Positions 25,448-36,681 of a stretch of 64,000 nucleotides of DNA are shown piece by piece. Location: positions 38,159,082-38,223,081 of the forward strand of contig OX344751.2 in assembly GCA_947034885.2 (NCBI GenBank). Reading direction: 5' to 3'. Numbering within the stretch: the stretch's first letter is position 1; every line of letters starts with the position of its first letter. The position numbers were made by a program, and so were the translations under genes. The notes beneath the pieces were generated by a model, which saw nothing but the letters and a program-made list of their open reading frames with translations, made no database searches and had not been told where the DNA came from. This DNA comes from Thuidium tamariscinum (lineage: Eukaryota > Streptophyta > Bryopsida > Hypnales > Thuidiaceae).

Positions 25448-26125
25448 AAGGTAGAACCACCACCTACACCCAATTACTTAAGTGCTTTTGGGACAAATCA
25501 TGAGCAATATGAAGCAATGCAAAAAATTTCAATTATAAAGAGATAAAGAATATTAGGATTGTAAATCTCTTGTAATTTTATTCCTAAGATGAAAATTACT
25601 ATGAATTTTGGAAGCCAAAAAGTGTTTAGAACCCATAGCTGATGTCTAGACTCTTCCAATTCAAATCATAGCCAAGACTACTTTCCTACTTGCTACTTCC
25701 CACGGACACTTTGGGACATGCATCATGACCTTATTAGTCTCAAGTTTGAAAAGGAGGGAAAAACTTTCATATCAAGCTTTGGTTGGAAATCTATTCCAAT
25801 GTTGGTTGCAATTTGCAAATAAGGTAGAGGTATCCATTCACAACTAGGGACCCATACCCAATGTGTAGAAGGCAGCTATTTCCAACCAAAGCTTGAAATG
25901 CATTTTTTCCTCCATTTCAAGGTTGGGCCCAGTAAGATCATGATACATATCCTAAATTAGTGAGTAAGAAAGTAGGAAGTAGTGAGATAGAAAATACCTA
26001 GTTTATATGGTTGGAATTGAAAGATTCTAAACATTGACTATTAGTCCAAACAACTTTTGGGCTTCCAAAAATCACATTAATTTTAATTTGGGGAATAAAA
26101 TTCTGAAAAATTTGTGGTCTCCATA
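25448..26125. mobile_element. Fold-back element next to the b561 gene
   Basis: The left arm begins AAGGTAGAACCACC at 25448 and runs to AAGCTTTGGTTGGAAAT near 25790. The right arm, from ATTTCCAACCAAAGCTT at 25879, is its imperfect complement and continues through AAGAAAGTAGGAAGTAG and GGGCTTCCAAAAAT. The right arm lacks the outer AAGGTAG end. A third arm of the same family lies at 28414-28760. No transposase frame. Confidence 0.65.
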
Positions 26126-26169
26126 CATCCTATCTTCCTACTTTGCTAGAATTTCACTTGCCTCGTAAT

Positions 26170-26342
26170 GCTCGCAAATGAATGTGCTTGAAAATTGTTT
26201 AAGTGATTGACTATGAGTACCTCTACCATAGCTACATCCTGCAAGTTGGGTACGGTTCTGCTCGCAAATGAATGTGCTTGAAAATTGTTTAAGTGATTGA
26301 CTATGAGTACCTCTACCGTAGCTACATCCTGCAAGTTGGGTA
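26170..26342. repeat. 90-bp tandem duplication
   Basis: Two copies with a 90-base period, starting at 26170 and 26260 (each beginning GCTCGCAAATGAATG). They match almost perfectly (one A/G difference noted), so the duplication is recent. It lies about 0.6 kb upstream of the b561 start and could be within its promoter. Confidence 0.9.
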
Positions 26343-26378
26343 CTCTACCTGCCCGTGCAGGCTTCACTGGACGACGTC

Positions 26379-26496
26379 TTCCGCAAAGCGCTTTTTTTCT
26401 AACACAAATGACGGAGGCCTTTGCTGCAAGAGAAAACATACAAAGCACCCAACCGCAAGCGGCCTGGGCAATCATGGTCATTCCGCGAAGCGCTTT
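26379..26496. mobile_element. Short interspersed repeat flanked by a 16-bp direct repeat
   Basis: TTCCGCAAAGCGCTTT at 26379 and TTCCGCGAAGCGCTTT at 26481 flank about 86 bases that begin with a T-run and continue ACACAAATGACGGA, similar to the arms of the element at 4365-5110. The near-identical flanks may be a target-site duplication, which would suit a SINE inserted in reverse. Confidence 0.5.
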
Positions 26497-26927
26497 CAAT
26501 CTCCATAGCCCATCTGCGACAGACCGGCAGGCTGCAACCTCGATTTAGACTCTGCTGCTTCTGAACGTCCAGATGGTGTAAAGTGCATCCGCACTGAGAC
26601 CACATCAATCAAACCGATACAAGTCCCCAACTCTTCTTCCCCAGCTGAGTCCTTCCTAGATGCGCCCTCATTCTCCCTCATTGAGTTGCAACTATCCAAA
26701 TCTTGAGGCGCGTGGTAGCCATGAGTCCACATCTGCTCGCCACTGTCAGCCGCTCTCCAAGACGGCATCGACCTGACACTATATTACAGTCTTGCAACCG
26801 ACGTCCCGGTATGGCAAACAAAACAGACGTTTCGTCTGCCGTAAATTTCCTCTTCCAGTCGATCGAGTCAAACGAACTTGAGCTTTCTGGGCCCAACATT
26901 CCTGAGCTCAGCAATTGGTGCGTGAAG

Positions 26928-28432
26928 ATGGTTGCAGCACGTCGAGTTCCTACCAGCAATGGACAATGTCGAGCTGCTGGTGTTGTGCTGGTGGCGGGTC
27001 TCGTCACGAGTTGGATGAGTGCTGCAAATGCGCAAGCTGATGCCGGCACTGACCCCAACGAGGGCAACCCGTGTTCCATTGGGTGGTATCAAGCTCACGG
27101 ATGGCTCATGTGGCTTGCATTTGGGATCTTCCTGCCCCTAGGAGTGCTGGTTTCCAGATTCGGACAGAACTACTTCTCGCAGTGGTTGTGGACACACATC
27201 TCTCTTCAGGTACCACTACTTGTCGAATCTACTTTCAAGAGATCAATCATCAGCCTGCGTGTTGATTGCAATGTTGATGGAATTGACAATTGACTGCTGT
27301 GAACGACATTTTCTTTAATTAGGAGGAATTCCATGACTTCGTGGTGGGCACGAAAACTGAAACCCAATCTAGCCATTAGAACTTGGCGCAGGTGGGTGTC
27401 ACAATTTCGGGGGCCTAGATCTCGCCAATTCAATTATCGAAATTGACGATTGTGTGTATGTGCAGGTGGCGGGAGTAATCCTTTCCACAATTGCATTCGT
27501 CATTGCTGCCAAAAAATTTGACGTTACTACTTGGGACAGCACACATGTGAAGCTGGGGTTGTCTATCCTGGTCCTGGTGTGGTTGCAATTTCTCTGGGCT
27601 CTCATCAGGCCTCGAAGGTACATAGACACCATTTGGAAAGTGGTGCCAATTCAAACATGTTGAAAATCCAATGTGCATGCTTCATTTAAATTTTTGGTGT
27701 AAATTAAATGCGTAGTAAGAGAATGTGTTGTTCCTCAACGCATTCAAAGTGGGGTGCTGACACTGTTTCAGTGAATCAATAAAATAATGTTCCATCGTGA
27801 TTGAATTGGTGTTATCTAGTTTTTTTTGGTGGTTCAATCACAAACCTGAAAAGTGCTCGACTTTAAGGAATACTCCATTAACTGCAGCTGATTCAAGTGG
27901 GTAAACATGGTTGTATGTCCTCGCAGGGGAACGGCAGTCAGGCCAGCTTGGTTTGTGGTCCACTGGCTGTTCGGCACTGCGGCACTCATCCTCGCTTGGT
28001 TCAATATTTTTAAAGGTTTGGACTTGTATGTGCAGAGTTGGCCCAGTGGTGGAGAGAGGAAGGTGAGCCTTGACTTTTCAATTTCCTACTGAGCTTTTGT
28101 TGCAATGTTGCTGTCAACATTCTCTCTACGGAAGTTACATCACGAAGTGACTGAATGATCCATGTTCTAAATCGCAGGCATCGTACGTGCTCTGGGGTAT
28201 CAATGTTGGAATCCTAGCCTTTCTGTACCTCTTCTTAGAGAGGCTGCCATACATAAGACTTCAGCGTAAGGATCCAAACGTCAATCCAAACAAGACTAGC
28301 ACAGAGACACTCAACAAATCTAATGGAGATTTAGCAACCCGTGCAGATGTTCAAGAGGAAGGGAGAACCACCTATAAGCAATCGGCACCGCAAGGCCAAC
28401 CTGTCGATGGACGTATTTCCAACCAAGCCTAG
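26928..28432 (+). CDS. Cytochrome b561-domain membrane protein (no DOMON domain), 274 aa
   Basis: Four exons: 26928-27209, 27466-27617, 27927-28062 and 28178-28432, all GT-AG with consistent phases. The chosen ATG gives a signal peptide (MVAARRVPTSNGQC, then a hydrophobic AGVVLVAGLV core and SAANA-QA). In-frame ATGs upstream at 26721 and 26811 would bury it. The b561 core follows with about five membrane helices. The four candidate haem-ligand histidines are present: QAHGWLMW, WTHISLQ, STHVKLG and VVHWLFG. RPRR ends the third helix and NIFKGLDLY follows the fourth. The last helix is LWGINVGILAFLYLFLE, then a polar tail. Family members carry electrons across membranes, usually from ascorbate to ferric or other acceptors. 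The plant subgroup with signal peptide and b561 core alone is the best fit. The final five codons and the stop lie in transposon-arm sequence (see findings). Confidence 0.9.
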
Positions 28433-28760
28433 AATGTGTTTATTTTTTATCGTTTTTAAAGTTTGGAGTAAGAGTTCATGGCACACGTCCAAAGTAAGTG
28501 TGCAAGAAAGTAGGAAGAAGTGAGTAAAAAAGTAGTTTTTTGTGATCGAAATAAGAAGACTTCACAAATTGGCATTGGGTCTAGCACACTTTTTGCCTTC
28601 CAAAATTCATAGTAATTTCAATTCATGTGATAAAATTACCAAAGTTTTTGCCATCCCCATCATTTTTATCTTGCACCTTTCAAAATATTTGTTTTGCCTT
28701 CCACTACACCCGATCATGTCTAGAATACCTTAAATGATCAGTTACGGGTGGTTCTACCTT
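28414..28760 (-). mobile_element. Third arm of the fold-back element, overlapping the b561 stop codon
   Basis: From TATTTCCAACCAA at 28414 this resembles the right arm at 25877. Shared blocks are AAGAAAGTAGGAAG, CTTCCAAAATTCATAGTAAT (complement matches 25592) and the outer end GGTGGTTCTACCTT at 28747-28760, the exact complement of the left end at 25448-25461. It therefore covers the last five codons, the stop and the 3' UTR of the b561 gene. Confidence 0.7.
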
Positions 28761-31077
28761 ATCTGCAGCTCTGCTTGTTCAGATTATCCACTTAGATCCT
28801 AGCTATTGAAGTTGTATTACGGAGTATTATTTTTCTCTGAAGATCGCAAGGCTCTGAGATCTATGTACGAAGGTACTAGAATTCTACTACTGTAGACAGT
28901 CAGATTTTGAATAGTTCATGAGATTTCGCAATTCAAGTCTACCTCGAAGAAAAACCACAGATGTAGGTGAATTTCCTTGATTGCGAACAATTTCTTCAAG
29001 CACGCTGGCTTCAAACGAGCACTACCCTTCTTCCTGCAATGTGGTGATTTCGTGCACACTTTGGTAAACATTATTTTGTATATTCAATTGAATGGAGTCG
29101 AATGGACTTTGCAAGTCTTCCATGAACCTGACGGAAATTCATTTGAAGTAAATCGTGGAGATGAATACGCATTACTTTTGATATGATGTAAATCGTTGCC
29201 ACTGTGCCTGGGTGGCCCACGGGGTATTGAACAATCCAACAATGCGATCTCAACTATGATCTGTGAAAATACAGCAAGTTATAGATTTGTATGAGATGTT
29301 TATAAGTTCTTCCTTGTGCATGCTTCAATCTCTCTCAAATTGAACCAGAAATTGTAGCCAACTACTCTCCGGAGTAAGTTAGAAAGTTTCAAGAAGAGTA
29401 ATTTTGGCCCAAGACAAATCCAAAAGAAATATTTGGTGGAGATCATGGTAGGACGGGCTGGTCTCCGTGCAAATCATCGTTTTGCAACAATATGAATCAT
29501 CTAGTATAAAAAATTCAAAATTATTCATTGGAGACCAACCTATTGTTCATGACATCCCTCTCTTGCACAAAATTCAAAATTATTCATTGGAGACCAACCT
29601 ATTGTTCATGAAATCCCTCTCTTGCACAAAATTCCGAGGATGAACAATTGCATTTTTAACACACAAGCATTCTTTGTCATTCATCGAACACTCAGTGTTT
29701 GTCACAGCATTATGGGGTTAACCTCTAAGCATCTGGAATCATTTCCAAAATTGATGATTTGAAAAAAATCATTATAAAGTACTATTTGGAAGAATATTTT
29801 GGAATTGTGATACAAACAAAAGTTGTAGATTTTGAATTTTAGATTTCATTTGTGCAGTTAGATTCCCCAATGCTTTCACCAATATTTTTCTATAAATTTT
29901 GAAAGGGAAATTTCAAAATTCCTTTGAAATTCAATTACAAGCAAAATATTGTTATTTTTTGAGTAAAATTTGTTAGAGTGGATTTGAAATGAGGTTCTCT
30001 TAATATGATGATTTTTTGGAATTTTTATATTCTTGAAATCTAAAACTTCATTTTTGCAAATCTAGTTTTGAACTAGAGTTAATGCAAGTCAAACACTTGA
30101 CATACTTCCACATTTGTAATTTTAGAAAATTATGAACTCTAGTAACACCAAATCCAACCCTTAGATAGCACAACCAACAACTTCATAAAAAATCTCTGAA
30201 AATTAAGATGACTTTCATGCAAGCAGTAATTACGGCAGTAAGAAAAGGCAGTAAGAAAAGCAACTCTCAATCTGTTCATCGTCCAATTTGTGGACATCGG
30301 AGCGCTTCAGGGTTAACTATCTAGATCACAATGTCATACTGACATGTTTGCGGAAATTCCAAACGTCATATGGGAGTCTAAAATAGCACAATGCAATTCT
30401 TTGGGAGACTCCCTCTCTATGATCATCCTCTTGTACTCGCCAGTGTTTCAATAAGTCAATTTTTTGAATTCTTTAGTTTGCAACCTTTCAACAATTTCGT
30501 AAATGAGATTTCTTATACCGACTCATTATCTTAAAAGTTGTCTAGCAAGTCTCGTGTTCTAAGAGTTGCCTTGCAAGTCACCAAGGAAACAAAATCGCAC
30601 TTCAAACTCTTCATTTTAGAAACTGACACTAACGCTGAGAAATAAACCTCGTTTGCTCCAAAGTGCCATTTCGTAAACACAAACTCGCAGCTTGAAACAT
30701 GACATCTATGGGCAAAGGAACAACAGAGCTGATCTCACCCTCGGATGCTTACTTTATTTCTTTATACGTCACATGCAGAAGCATTTACAACAAGTGGACT
30801 CGAGTCGCTCGATAACAAATATGTACAAAACTGAATATACGCCAAATGACCATCAACAAGGTTGATGTGAGTTGCTCCAATTTCACGGCACATTCATCTG
30901 CAATTTTCCTAACTGTGCACTTACTGCGTAGACCTTTCTTTCTATATACATTGCTACGCATATCTCACAAGCCTGAGCTTATCCGCTTGTCCCAAGATAT
31001 GCTTACTTGTGGTCCTGCCAACCGAGCGCAACAGAAGTCTTCGTCATTATAAAACTCAGGAGGGACCCTGAGAAAAG
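28761..31077. other. Intergenic, no gene; contains a 59-bp tandem duplication
   Basis: Two copies of a 59-base unit start at 29511 and 29570 (AAATTCAAAATTATTCATTG start), nearly identical. Sequence around 29712-30314 may be a very decayed TIR element (GGGGTTAACC near 29715, AGGGTTAACT near 30308). The last 300 bases should hold the CBSX3 3' UTR. No protein gene recognised. Confidence 0.5.
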
Positions 31078-32907
31078 CTAGTAGCCACCCTGAATGTAGG
31101 AGTTGAGGCGCTGAAGCTCCTCACGGTGTTCACTCACGACTGCACGCACCACGTCACCAATCGACACCATCCCCTTCATTCCCGATTCCTCCACCACGGG
31201 AATGTGCCGAATGCGGTTATCTGCATGAATCTCAGAAAATCCATACTTCAAATCACATTGCAAATCACGAGTACATTACATTCTTCAGTCCAGAAGTTTC
31301 TTCCTTAAGGCCTTCACATAATGGATGGAATATTCCGTCCCACAATTCTTGGAGAGAAATTTTAACAAAAATGGTCTCTGAGACCTTAATTGCGGAATTG
31401 GAGTCCGAATTTCTTGCGCCGCATACAAGACGCGCTAGAACTAGTTAAGAATGTTACATGATGATGTGACAACCCCTTTCTAATGATCAGGAGTACAAGA
31501 TCGTTCAAAACCTGGAGTACAAGATCGTTCAAATGTGGTAAAGTCAAGCAGTGCTTACCGGTCATCAGCTCCATAGCGTGCAGAACTTTGGTGTCCGGCT
31601 TCACAGTGATGAGCTTATTCTGGAAGAGAAACACCACATTATGTAGGCGTTTACATCACCTTACATTTTAAGTACAAATTGAAATACAAGTATAGAATTT
31701 CGACTAGGCTGAATGGAATTCACAAGGACACTAATTACCTCTTCAGTCATGATGTCCCCGACCTTGGTCGTCTTGGACGATCTGCCCTGTACAATTATCT
31801 TTCTAAGATAATCTGAGCAAAAAGACAAACCACCGCATTACTATTCATTCACAGAACAACCCTAAAAAACAGAGGCTCACGACGGAGAGGATACTAAAAC
31901 ATCAGTCGCCTAAACTGACCCCTTCACCATCAGCAACGCATTTATTCATAAACTTTGTTGAAACTAATAGCAAGTGGTGTGCGCATGACTGGGCTCAATG
32001 TCGATGGCCATTCATCTTTGAATGGGAATGGGATTGTCACATATAGTTGCTTACAACCTCCCACTTCGAAAGTGAACTTAAAATTCTTTCATATTAATAT
32101 TCATACAAATTGATACACAATTAGTCTCCACGGATTTGGCTAATATATCCAGGAATCTCTCCACAGCTCTAAGCGATCTTCCAAAAATCACGCTCCTCCA
32201 TACGGTATGTTAAGTATGATACAAAACATATCCTACACCACATAGGAAGCATATCATCATTACTAAAAAAACGAATGAGGTTAACATGGAAAAAATTCTT
32301 CAAAATCGACATGTTGCTATTAATCTGCACAGGCAGTACTGCAGAAAGTTTTGGACTTAAATTAACCTCTCTCTGTAATAATGCCAGCAAGCTTTCTCCC
32401 TTCTCCTGACTTCACCACCAACAGCGCCCCCACATTGTGTGCAGTCATCTGCAAAATTGACCAAATGGCGGAGTCAGTCGGACAGGATATTACAATTACG
32501 TCTGATCGGGCATTCAGGCACACGGGTTTCAGATATATAATAATATTTTTAAGAGACAAATTTAGAAAAAAGTGACAAGGAACAACAAGTCCCCATTATT
32601 CGCGCGCGAAAGCAAGAAGAGCCCCAGTGCCACACGTCAGTTCGATGCTCACCGATTTCACGGCATCGAACACGGTATCGTCCACACTGCACCACAACCA
32701 CGACCCATCAGCCTTGCTCCCCTTCTCCTTGAGAATATCGGCAATGGTGGTGCTCTCGAACCCGTGCTCCTCCAAACTCTCTCGCTTCTCCGGCTGCGAC
32801 GACTCCTTCCGTGTCTGAATCACCCCCACCGCCGATCCCCCAACACGGACGTGCTGCAATACAATCCCCGACAGAGCTCGCCCCGCGCGCCTAGCAACGC
32901 CTTGCAT
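31078..32907 (-). CDS. CBSX3: CBS-domain protein CBSX3, mitochondrial
   Basis: Five exons on the minus strand: 32907-32653, 32448-32367, 31812-31739, 31619-31559 and 31220-31078, all GT-AG and phase-consistent, giving 204 aa. Arabidopsis CBSX3 is of nearly the same length. The N-terminus (MQGVARRAGRALSGIVLQH) is basic and Ser-poor like a mitochondrial presequence. Recognisable blocks are HGFESTTIADILKEKG, GSWLWCSVDD, HNVGALLVVK, LAGIITERDYLRKIIVQGR, VGDIMTEENKLITVKP and the C-terminal EELQRLNSYIQGGY. Two CBS motifs pair into one Bateman module that binds an adenosine ligand. Plant CBSX3 regulates mitochondrial thioredoxin o2 and hence redox state. I recognise this family with high confidence; the ligand and partner are from knowledge of the family. 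Confidence 0.97.
31483..31545. repeat. Short intronic tandem duplication
   Basis: AGTACAAGATCGTTCAAA occurs twice, 23 bases apart, within the CBSX3 intron between exons 4 and 5, beside the exon 4 donor. Confidence 0.7.
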
Positions 32908-33560
32908 GGTGATTCAAATTACACGCACCTGCAGTTTTTTTATCCTACCACCTACATCAACAATGCAATTCACAGAACGAAAAAACTGAACACCAAAGAT
33001 ATAACACAACCAAATCAATACCCCGACAAAGAGTAAAAGAACACTCGACAGAACCGAAAACCAAGAAAATCCTCGAGAGACCACCCAACATGAAAACTTG
33101 GGACACAGGTCAAATCAGGATCCTCCATTGCAGAATGTACAGAGCAGAAACATCGGGTGCCTGTGTATACTGCAGTGGAGGTCCCCGATTCAACGCAAAC
33201 TCTCTCGCAACTCGCAACTCCGTGCAAGGTGACTCAAATCACACGCACCCACAGTATTTTCCCCTTACCACCCACATCAGCAATGCAATTCACGGAACGA
33301 AATTTATGAAGAACAAAGATTCAACACAACCAAACCCCGAGGAAGAAAGTGTAGAACCAGCCTGCAATTCGCACCCGTCCGGTAAGCCCAACACCAATTC
33401 GACAGAACCCAAAACCAAAAGGACACTCGCGACACCACTCAGCACGAAAACTCGAGACACATGCAGAATCGGGATCCATCACTGCAGAATGTCCCTACCA
33501 AAGAACATCCTCCACGGGACTGCCTGTACGAACTGCAGGAGTGGTCCCAAATTCAATATT
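32905..33560. repeat. 320-bp tandem duplication of the CBSX3 start region and upstream DNA
   Basis: Copy 1 begins at the CBSX3 start codon (32905) and copy 2 about 320 bases further out, near 33225. Matching anchors are CAAATTACACGCACC / CAAATCACACGCACC, AATGCAATTCAC in both, AACACAACCAAA in both and CACTGCAGAATGT / CATTGCAGAATGT. In copy 2 the base pattern around the start codon is kept, but the ATG has become TTG on the minus strand. Divergence is moderate, so the event is not recent. Confidence 0.75.
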
Positions 33561-33565
33561 CTTAC

Positions 33566-33974
33566 CGAAAGTGCTCAGATCGGGTCGAGAGACGGACCAA
33601 GAGTAGCTCCACGGCAAATTGAGAGCGGCAGAGTCCCTGGCACTTGTAACAGCAGCGTTGTGGAAGAATGAGGCGCCGGTCTTATCTGCCACCACGAATT
33701 GGGCTCGGGGGAGAGAATCGAGCGGCAAGCGTGAGACTAGGAATTCAGCATCCGATCGAGAAATTGAGGAGGCGGACGAGGGACGCACGGCCAGCACCAG
33801 AACGATGACGATGGGCGGGCTAAAGAAAGCAGCTCCCCTGTTGAGAGGGAGGAGCCCGCCAGCCTTCAGCGCTGATCCTTCGGGCTGAGGTGGCAGTTCA
33901 AGATCACACTTGCCTAACGACCTTTGGCTGCCTCTCTTATCTACCCCGCCACCTAGGTCTCCGCCATTGCCCAT
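33566..33974 (-). CDS. Hypothetical first exon upstream of CBSX3
   Basis: ATG at 33974 opens a frame of 136 codons that ends at a strong donor (TTTCG|GTAAGAAT) at 33566/33565. The peptide is Gly/Pro/Ser-rich at the start, has one hydrophobic stretch (SPPIVIVLVLAVRP, about residues 52-65) and then a soluble part (LPRAQFVVADKTGASFFHN). I do not recognise it. A following exon might start near 33485 (acceptor CATTCTGCAG). It may be a separate small gene or an upstream exon of a longer CBSX3 transcript. Confidence 0.35.
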
Positions 33975-34188
33975 GTTGGGCAGCTGGGCTCTTCAGTTCC
34001 CACGGGCTTGGGTGACGAGAAGATACCATACTCCATCTTTTGCTTTCTGCATGTGCTTTTGTTTGGATAAGAAGAATCACCCAGCTCCGGCTTTTGCTTT
34101 TTTTTCGTCTTTTAACGGGCTGGTGACTGTAGAAATCATCCTTTTTTAAGTATGGTGTAAATCATTTGCTTTCAAAATCCAATAGTAC

Positions 34189-34405
34189 TGTTGAGAATAG
34201 GAAACGAAACAAGAACCTCAAATATGCAAGAAGAAAAGAGTAATCTTTAGAAGGAAGTAGAAACATATGTAAAGGATAGAAGAAGAAGAATTCTTCTCTG
34301 CTATTGGTCTAAAGGATTCTAATCTTATCCCTAAATGTCTTTATGACTATAGAGAACTATAGATAACTATAGTGGAGAGCATAAGAATAGAATGCTATTC
34401 TTAAC
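34189..34405 (-). mobile_element. 3' LTR of a Ty1/copia element
   Basis: A 217-bp unit, TGTTGAGAATAG at one edge and CTATTCTTAACA at the other, so it has TG...CA ends and short inverted termini. A purine-rich tract (GAGTGAGGAGGAG on the minus strand) borders it at 34406-34420, as expected of a polypurine tract beside a 3' LTR. It follows the copia pol remnant directly. It splits a repeat (ATCATTTGCTTTCAAAATCC at 34162) that occurs again at 48337. Confidence 0.85.
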
Positions 34406-34420
34406 ACTCCTCCTCACTCG

Positions 34421-35075
34421 ACATACTATTACTAAAAATATTGTAATCTTAGAAGATATACAATTGTTGCCTCATTAAAACTTTATCTTGGAAAACCTTG
34501 GTTAGAATCAAGGATAAAACCGAAGATGAAGGAAAAAGAGTACAACACCTTCGTAAATCCATTCACATGGTAAAATCCAATGGGAAAAATCTAAGGAAGG
34601 AAAAACAAAGGTTTTACAATTACTAAATTTCTTGCTCTAAAGTACTAAGTTGCCACATTCCAATACTTGAACAAGCCGGCGATGAGTACTCAATGGAAGA
34701 GCTTTGGTAAAGAGATTCACAAGATTCTCTGTTGAAATGACTTTCTTGACTTCAAGTGCTCGCTCCATAATCAAGTCATGGATATAACTAAAATATTTTG
34801 GATCAATATGTTTAGTTCAATCACCCTTAACAAAGCCTACTTGCATTTGTGCAATACAAGCACTATTGTCTTTATATAAAATAGTTGGAGAATCATCATA
34901 TGGTAATCCACAATTTGTTTGAATAAATTTATCAATTGATCTCAACCAAACACATTCCTGAGATGCTTCATCCAAAGCAATAAATTTTGCATGATTTGAT
35001 GACGTAACTATAATTGTTTGTTTCACCAATTTCTATGATATTACATTTCCATGTCTTAAGAAAACATACCATGTT
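34421..35075 (-). pseudogene. Ty1/copia RNase H remnant
   Basis: Minus-strand translation shows the end of copia RNase H: KQTIIVTSSNHAKFIALDEA, ECVWLRSI, ILYKDNSACIAQMQVGFVKG, then TKHIDPKYF and LVNLFTKALP. Inactivating changes: a TAG replaces the Trp of the usual ISW block near 35035, a TGA follows FVKGD near 34818, and the frame slips near 35070. All domains upstream of RNase H (gag, protease, integrase, most of the reverse transcriptase) are absent. It is a 5'-truncated relic. Confidence 0.88.
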
Positions 35076-35079
35076 CAGG

Positions 35080-35359
35080 GTTGTTCTGTTAGACATATTT
35101 TTGGGTTTCGGCGTCGTGTAGGACGTTCGACGTCGTGTGTCATATTAAACAACATGTCGCTACCCCGTCTCATCCCGTCGCGCAAGGGTAAAAAATTTTA
35201 TTGTGAGGTAAATAAAGTTGGCCTACGTGGCAGACTGTTCACAATGACGTAGAACTTCAAGTAGGCAACTTCGGGTGGGGTGACTATGCTTCAAGATAGG
35301 GCGACCACATATCTAGTTTTGAGAATGACCTCTTGTCAAGGGGTGACCGCGGGTGGGCG
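35080..35359. repeat. GTGACC-rich repeat patch
   Basis: Words such as GGGTGACCGCGGGTGG, GAATGACCTCTTGT and GGCGACC recur here and resemble the tandem repeat at 39610-40050. The patch abuts the left end of the family A element that follows. Confidence 0.45.
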
Positions 35360-36681
35360 ACCTCTTTGTTGCAATTGTCAAAAAAACACTAAAAACTGCC
35401 ATTTTTAGTGCAAAGAACAAGAAAATTTAGAAATGGTATTTTTTTGCATATGTAATGATAGGATCTTCTAACATTATAGTATGAGAATATGTGGAAAAAA
35501 ATTCAGAGATTTTTACCACACAAATTGCAAGATAATTGCATTCAAACTTCAAAGTGAAGAAATCATTTTTGGAGGGACAATGGCAAATTAAGGTAGACAT
35601 GCCTATTTGCAATCTAGCTATATTGGAGTCAATTTTAAGAAGGGCACATATTTCTTTGAAGTGTGCACATGTTTCTTCAATTAAATCCAAATGGAATTAT
35701 AATTTTTCAATCAAAACTGTAATTTCTGTGAATTTTTGAAGTGGACAATTCTAAATTACAAAACCGCCTCTAGGCTAAGGTCATAAACAACTTATAAACA
35801 CCCTATAACCACCTAATTAAGAACTAGATATTCTCTATTTAAGTAGAGACACATTATTCCAATTTGTCATAAAATCCTTGATTTTGTCATAGAGTGAAGG
35901 GAATTGTAGGGGGGGGGGGTAGGTAGAAATCGAGCCAAAACTAGAGTGACAAAACAAGTTGGTCTAGTTGGTAGAATGAAGTTGCAAATGGAAATGGGCT
36001 AGTCTACTTTAGCTTAAGAGATTTGATTTTTTTAACTTAAAAAAAATTTCACCTTAAATCTTGACTTAAAAAAAAATTATCATTCAAAATTAAGTTGAGA
36101 ATATAGGAAAAATAAAAGTAAGAAAAATAATGTAGTTTTCATTTTATTTTAAATTGTTAGTAGAAGGTACATCATAGAGGAAAAAATAAATCATTAATAG
36201 CTCTAAGGTGGAATTAGAAATGCTAATTTCAATAGTGAGACTGTTCTAATAATCAAAGTTAATACTACAAAACTATTTGTTTAAAAGAATTAAAATCGAA
36301 GCCAAAAATGAATCCCATGTCAAACAATTTCAAAATCAGTTAATTATTGACCGCAAAATAAAATGCTTCATAATCTTCACATCATCAATCTAAATAAACT
36401 GAATCAAAGTTCTAAGTAGACAAAATTACAATCTATAAGAAAAAAATATTTTAAAAATTTTGTGGATTTGTTTTTACCTACATAATTTAGATCTAAGCTT
36501 ATTGTGATATGACTCTTAATTTTAGGCACTAATTCAAATAAAATTACATTTCTAAAAAGCCAATAAGATTTTCCATCTTATAAGAGTGTTTCAAAAAGTT
36601 CCATAAAAAATTGACCTTATAGGAACTTGTCCAAAATCCATTTTGACCCTTGTAGAGACAATGAAACTTTAGGAGATTACA
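35360..36681 (+). mobile_element. Family A TIR element, copy 2, diverged and longer
   Basis: The left part carries CAAAAAAACACTAAAAACTGCCATTTTTAG, comparable to the start of copy 1. The right end has AGAGACAATGAAACTTTAGGAG, a decayed form of the copy 1 terminus. Length is about 1.3 kb, so it holds insertions, including a G-run at 35909-35918. No coding frame. Confidence 0.55.

Noticed and set aside
26721-26927. Longer N-terminus for the b561 protein from ATG 26721 or 26811
   Set aside because: It would put 39-69 residues before the signal peptide; the ATG at 26928 gives a standard secretory N-terminus. Start mapping could overturn this.
33090-33671. 193-codon plus-strand open frame
   Set aside because: It crosses the CBSX3 upstream tandem duplication, is Asn/Thr/His-rich without a domain, and overlaps a better minus-strand exon.
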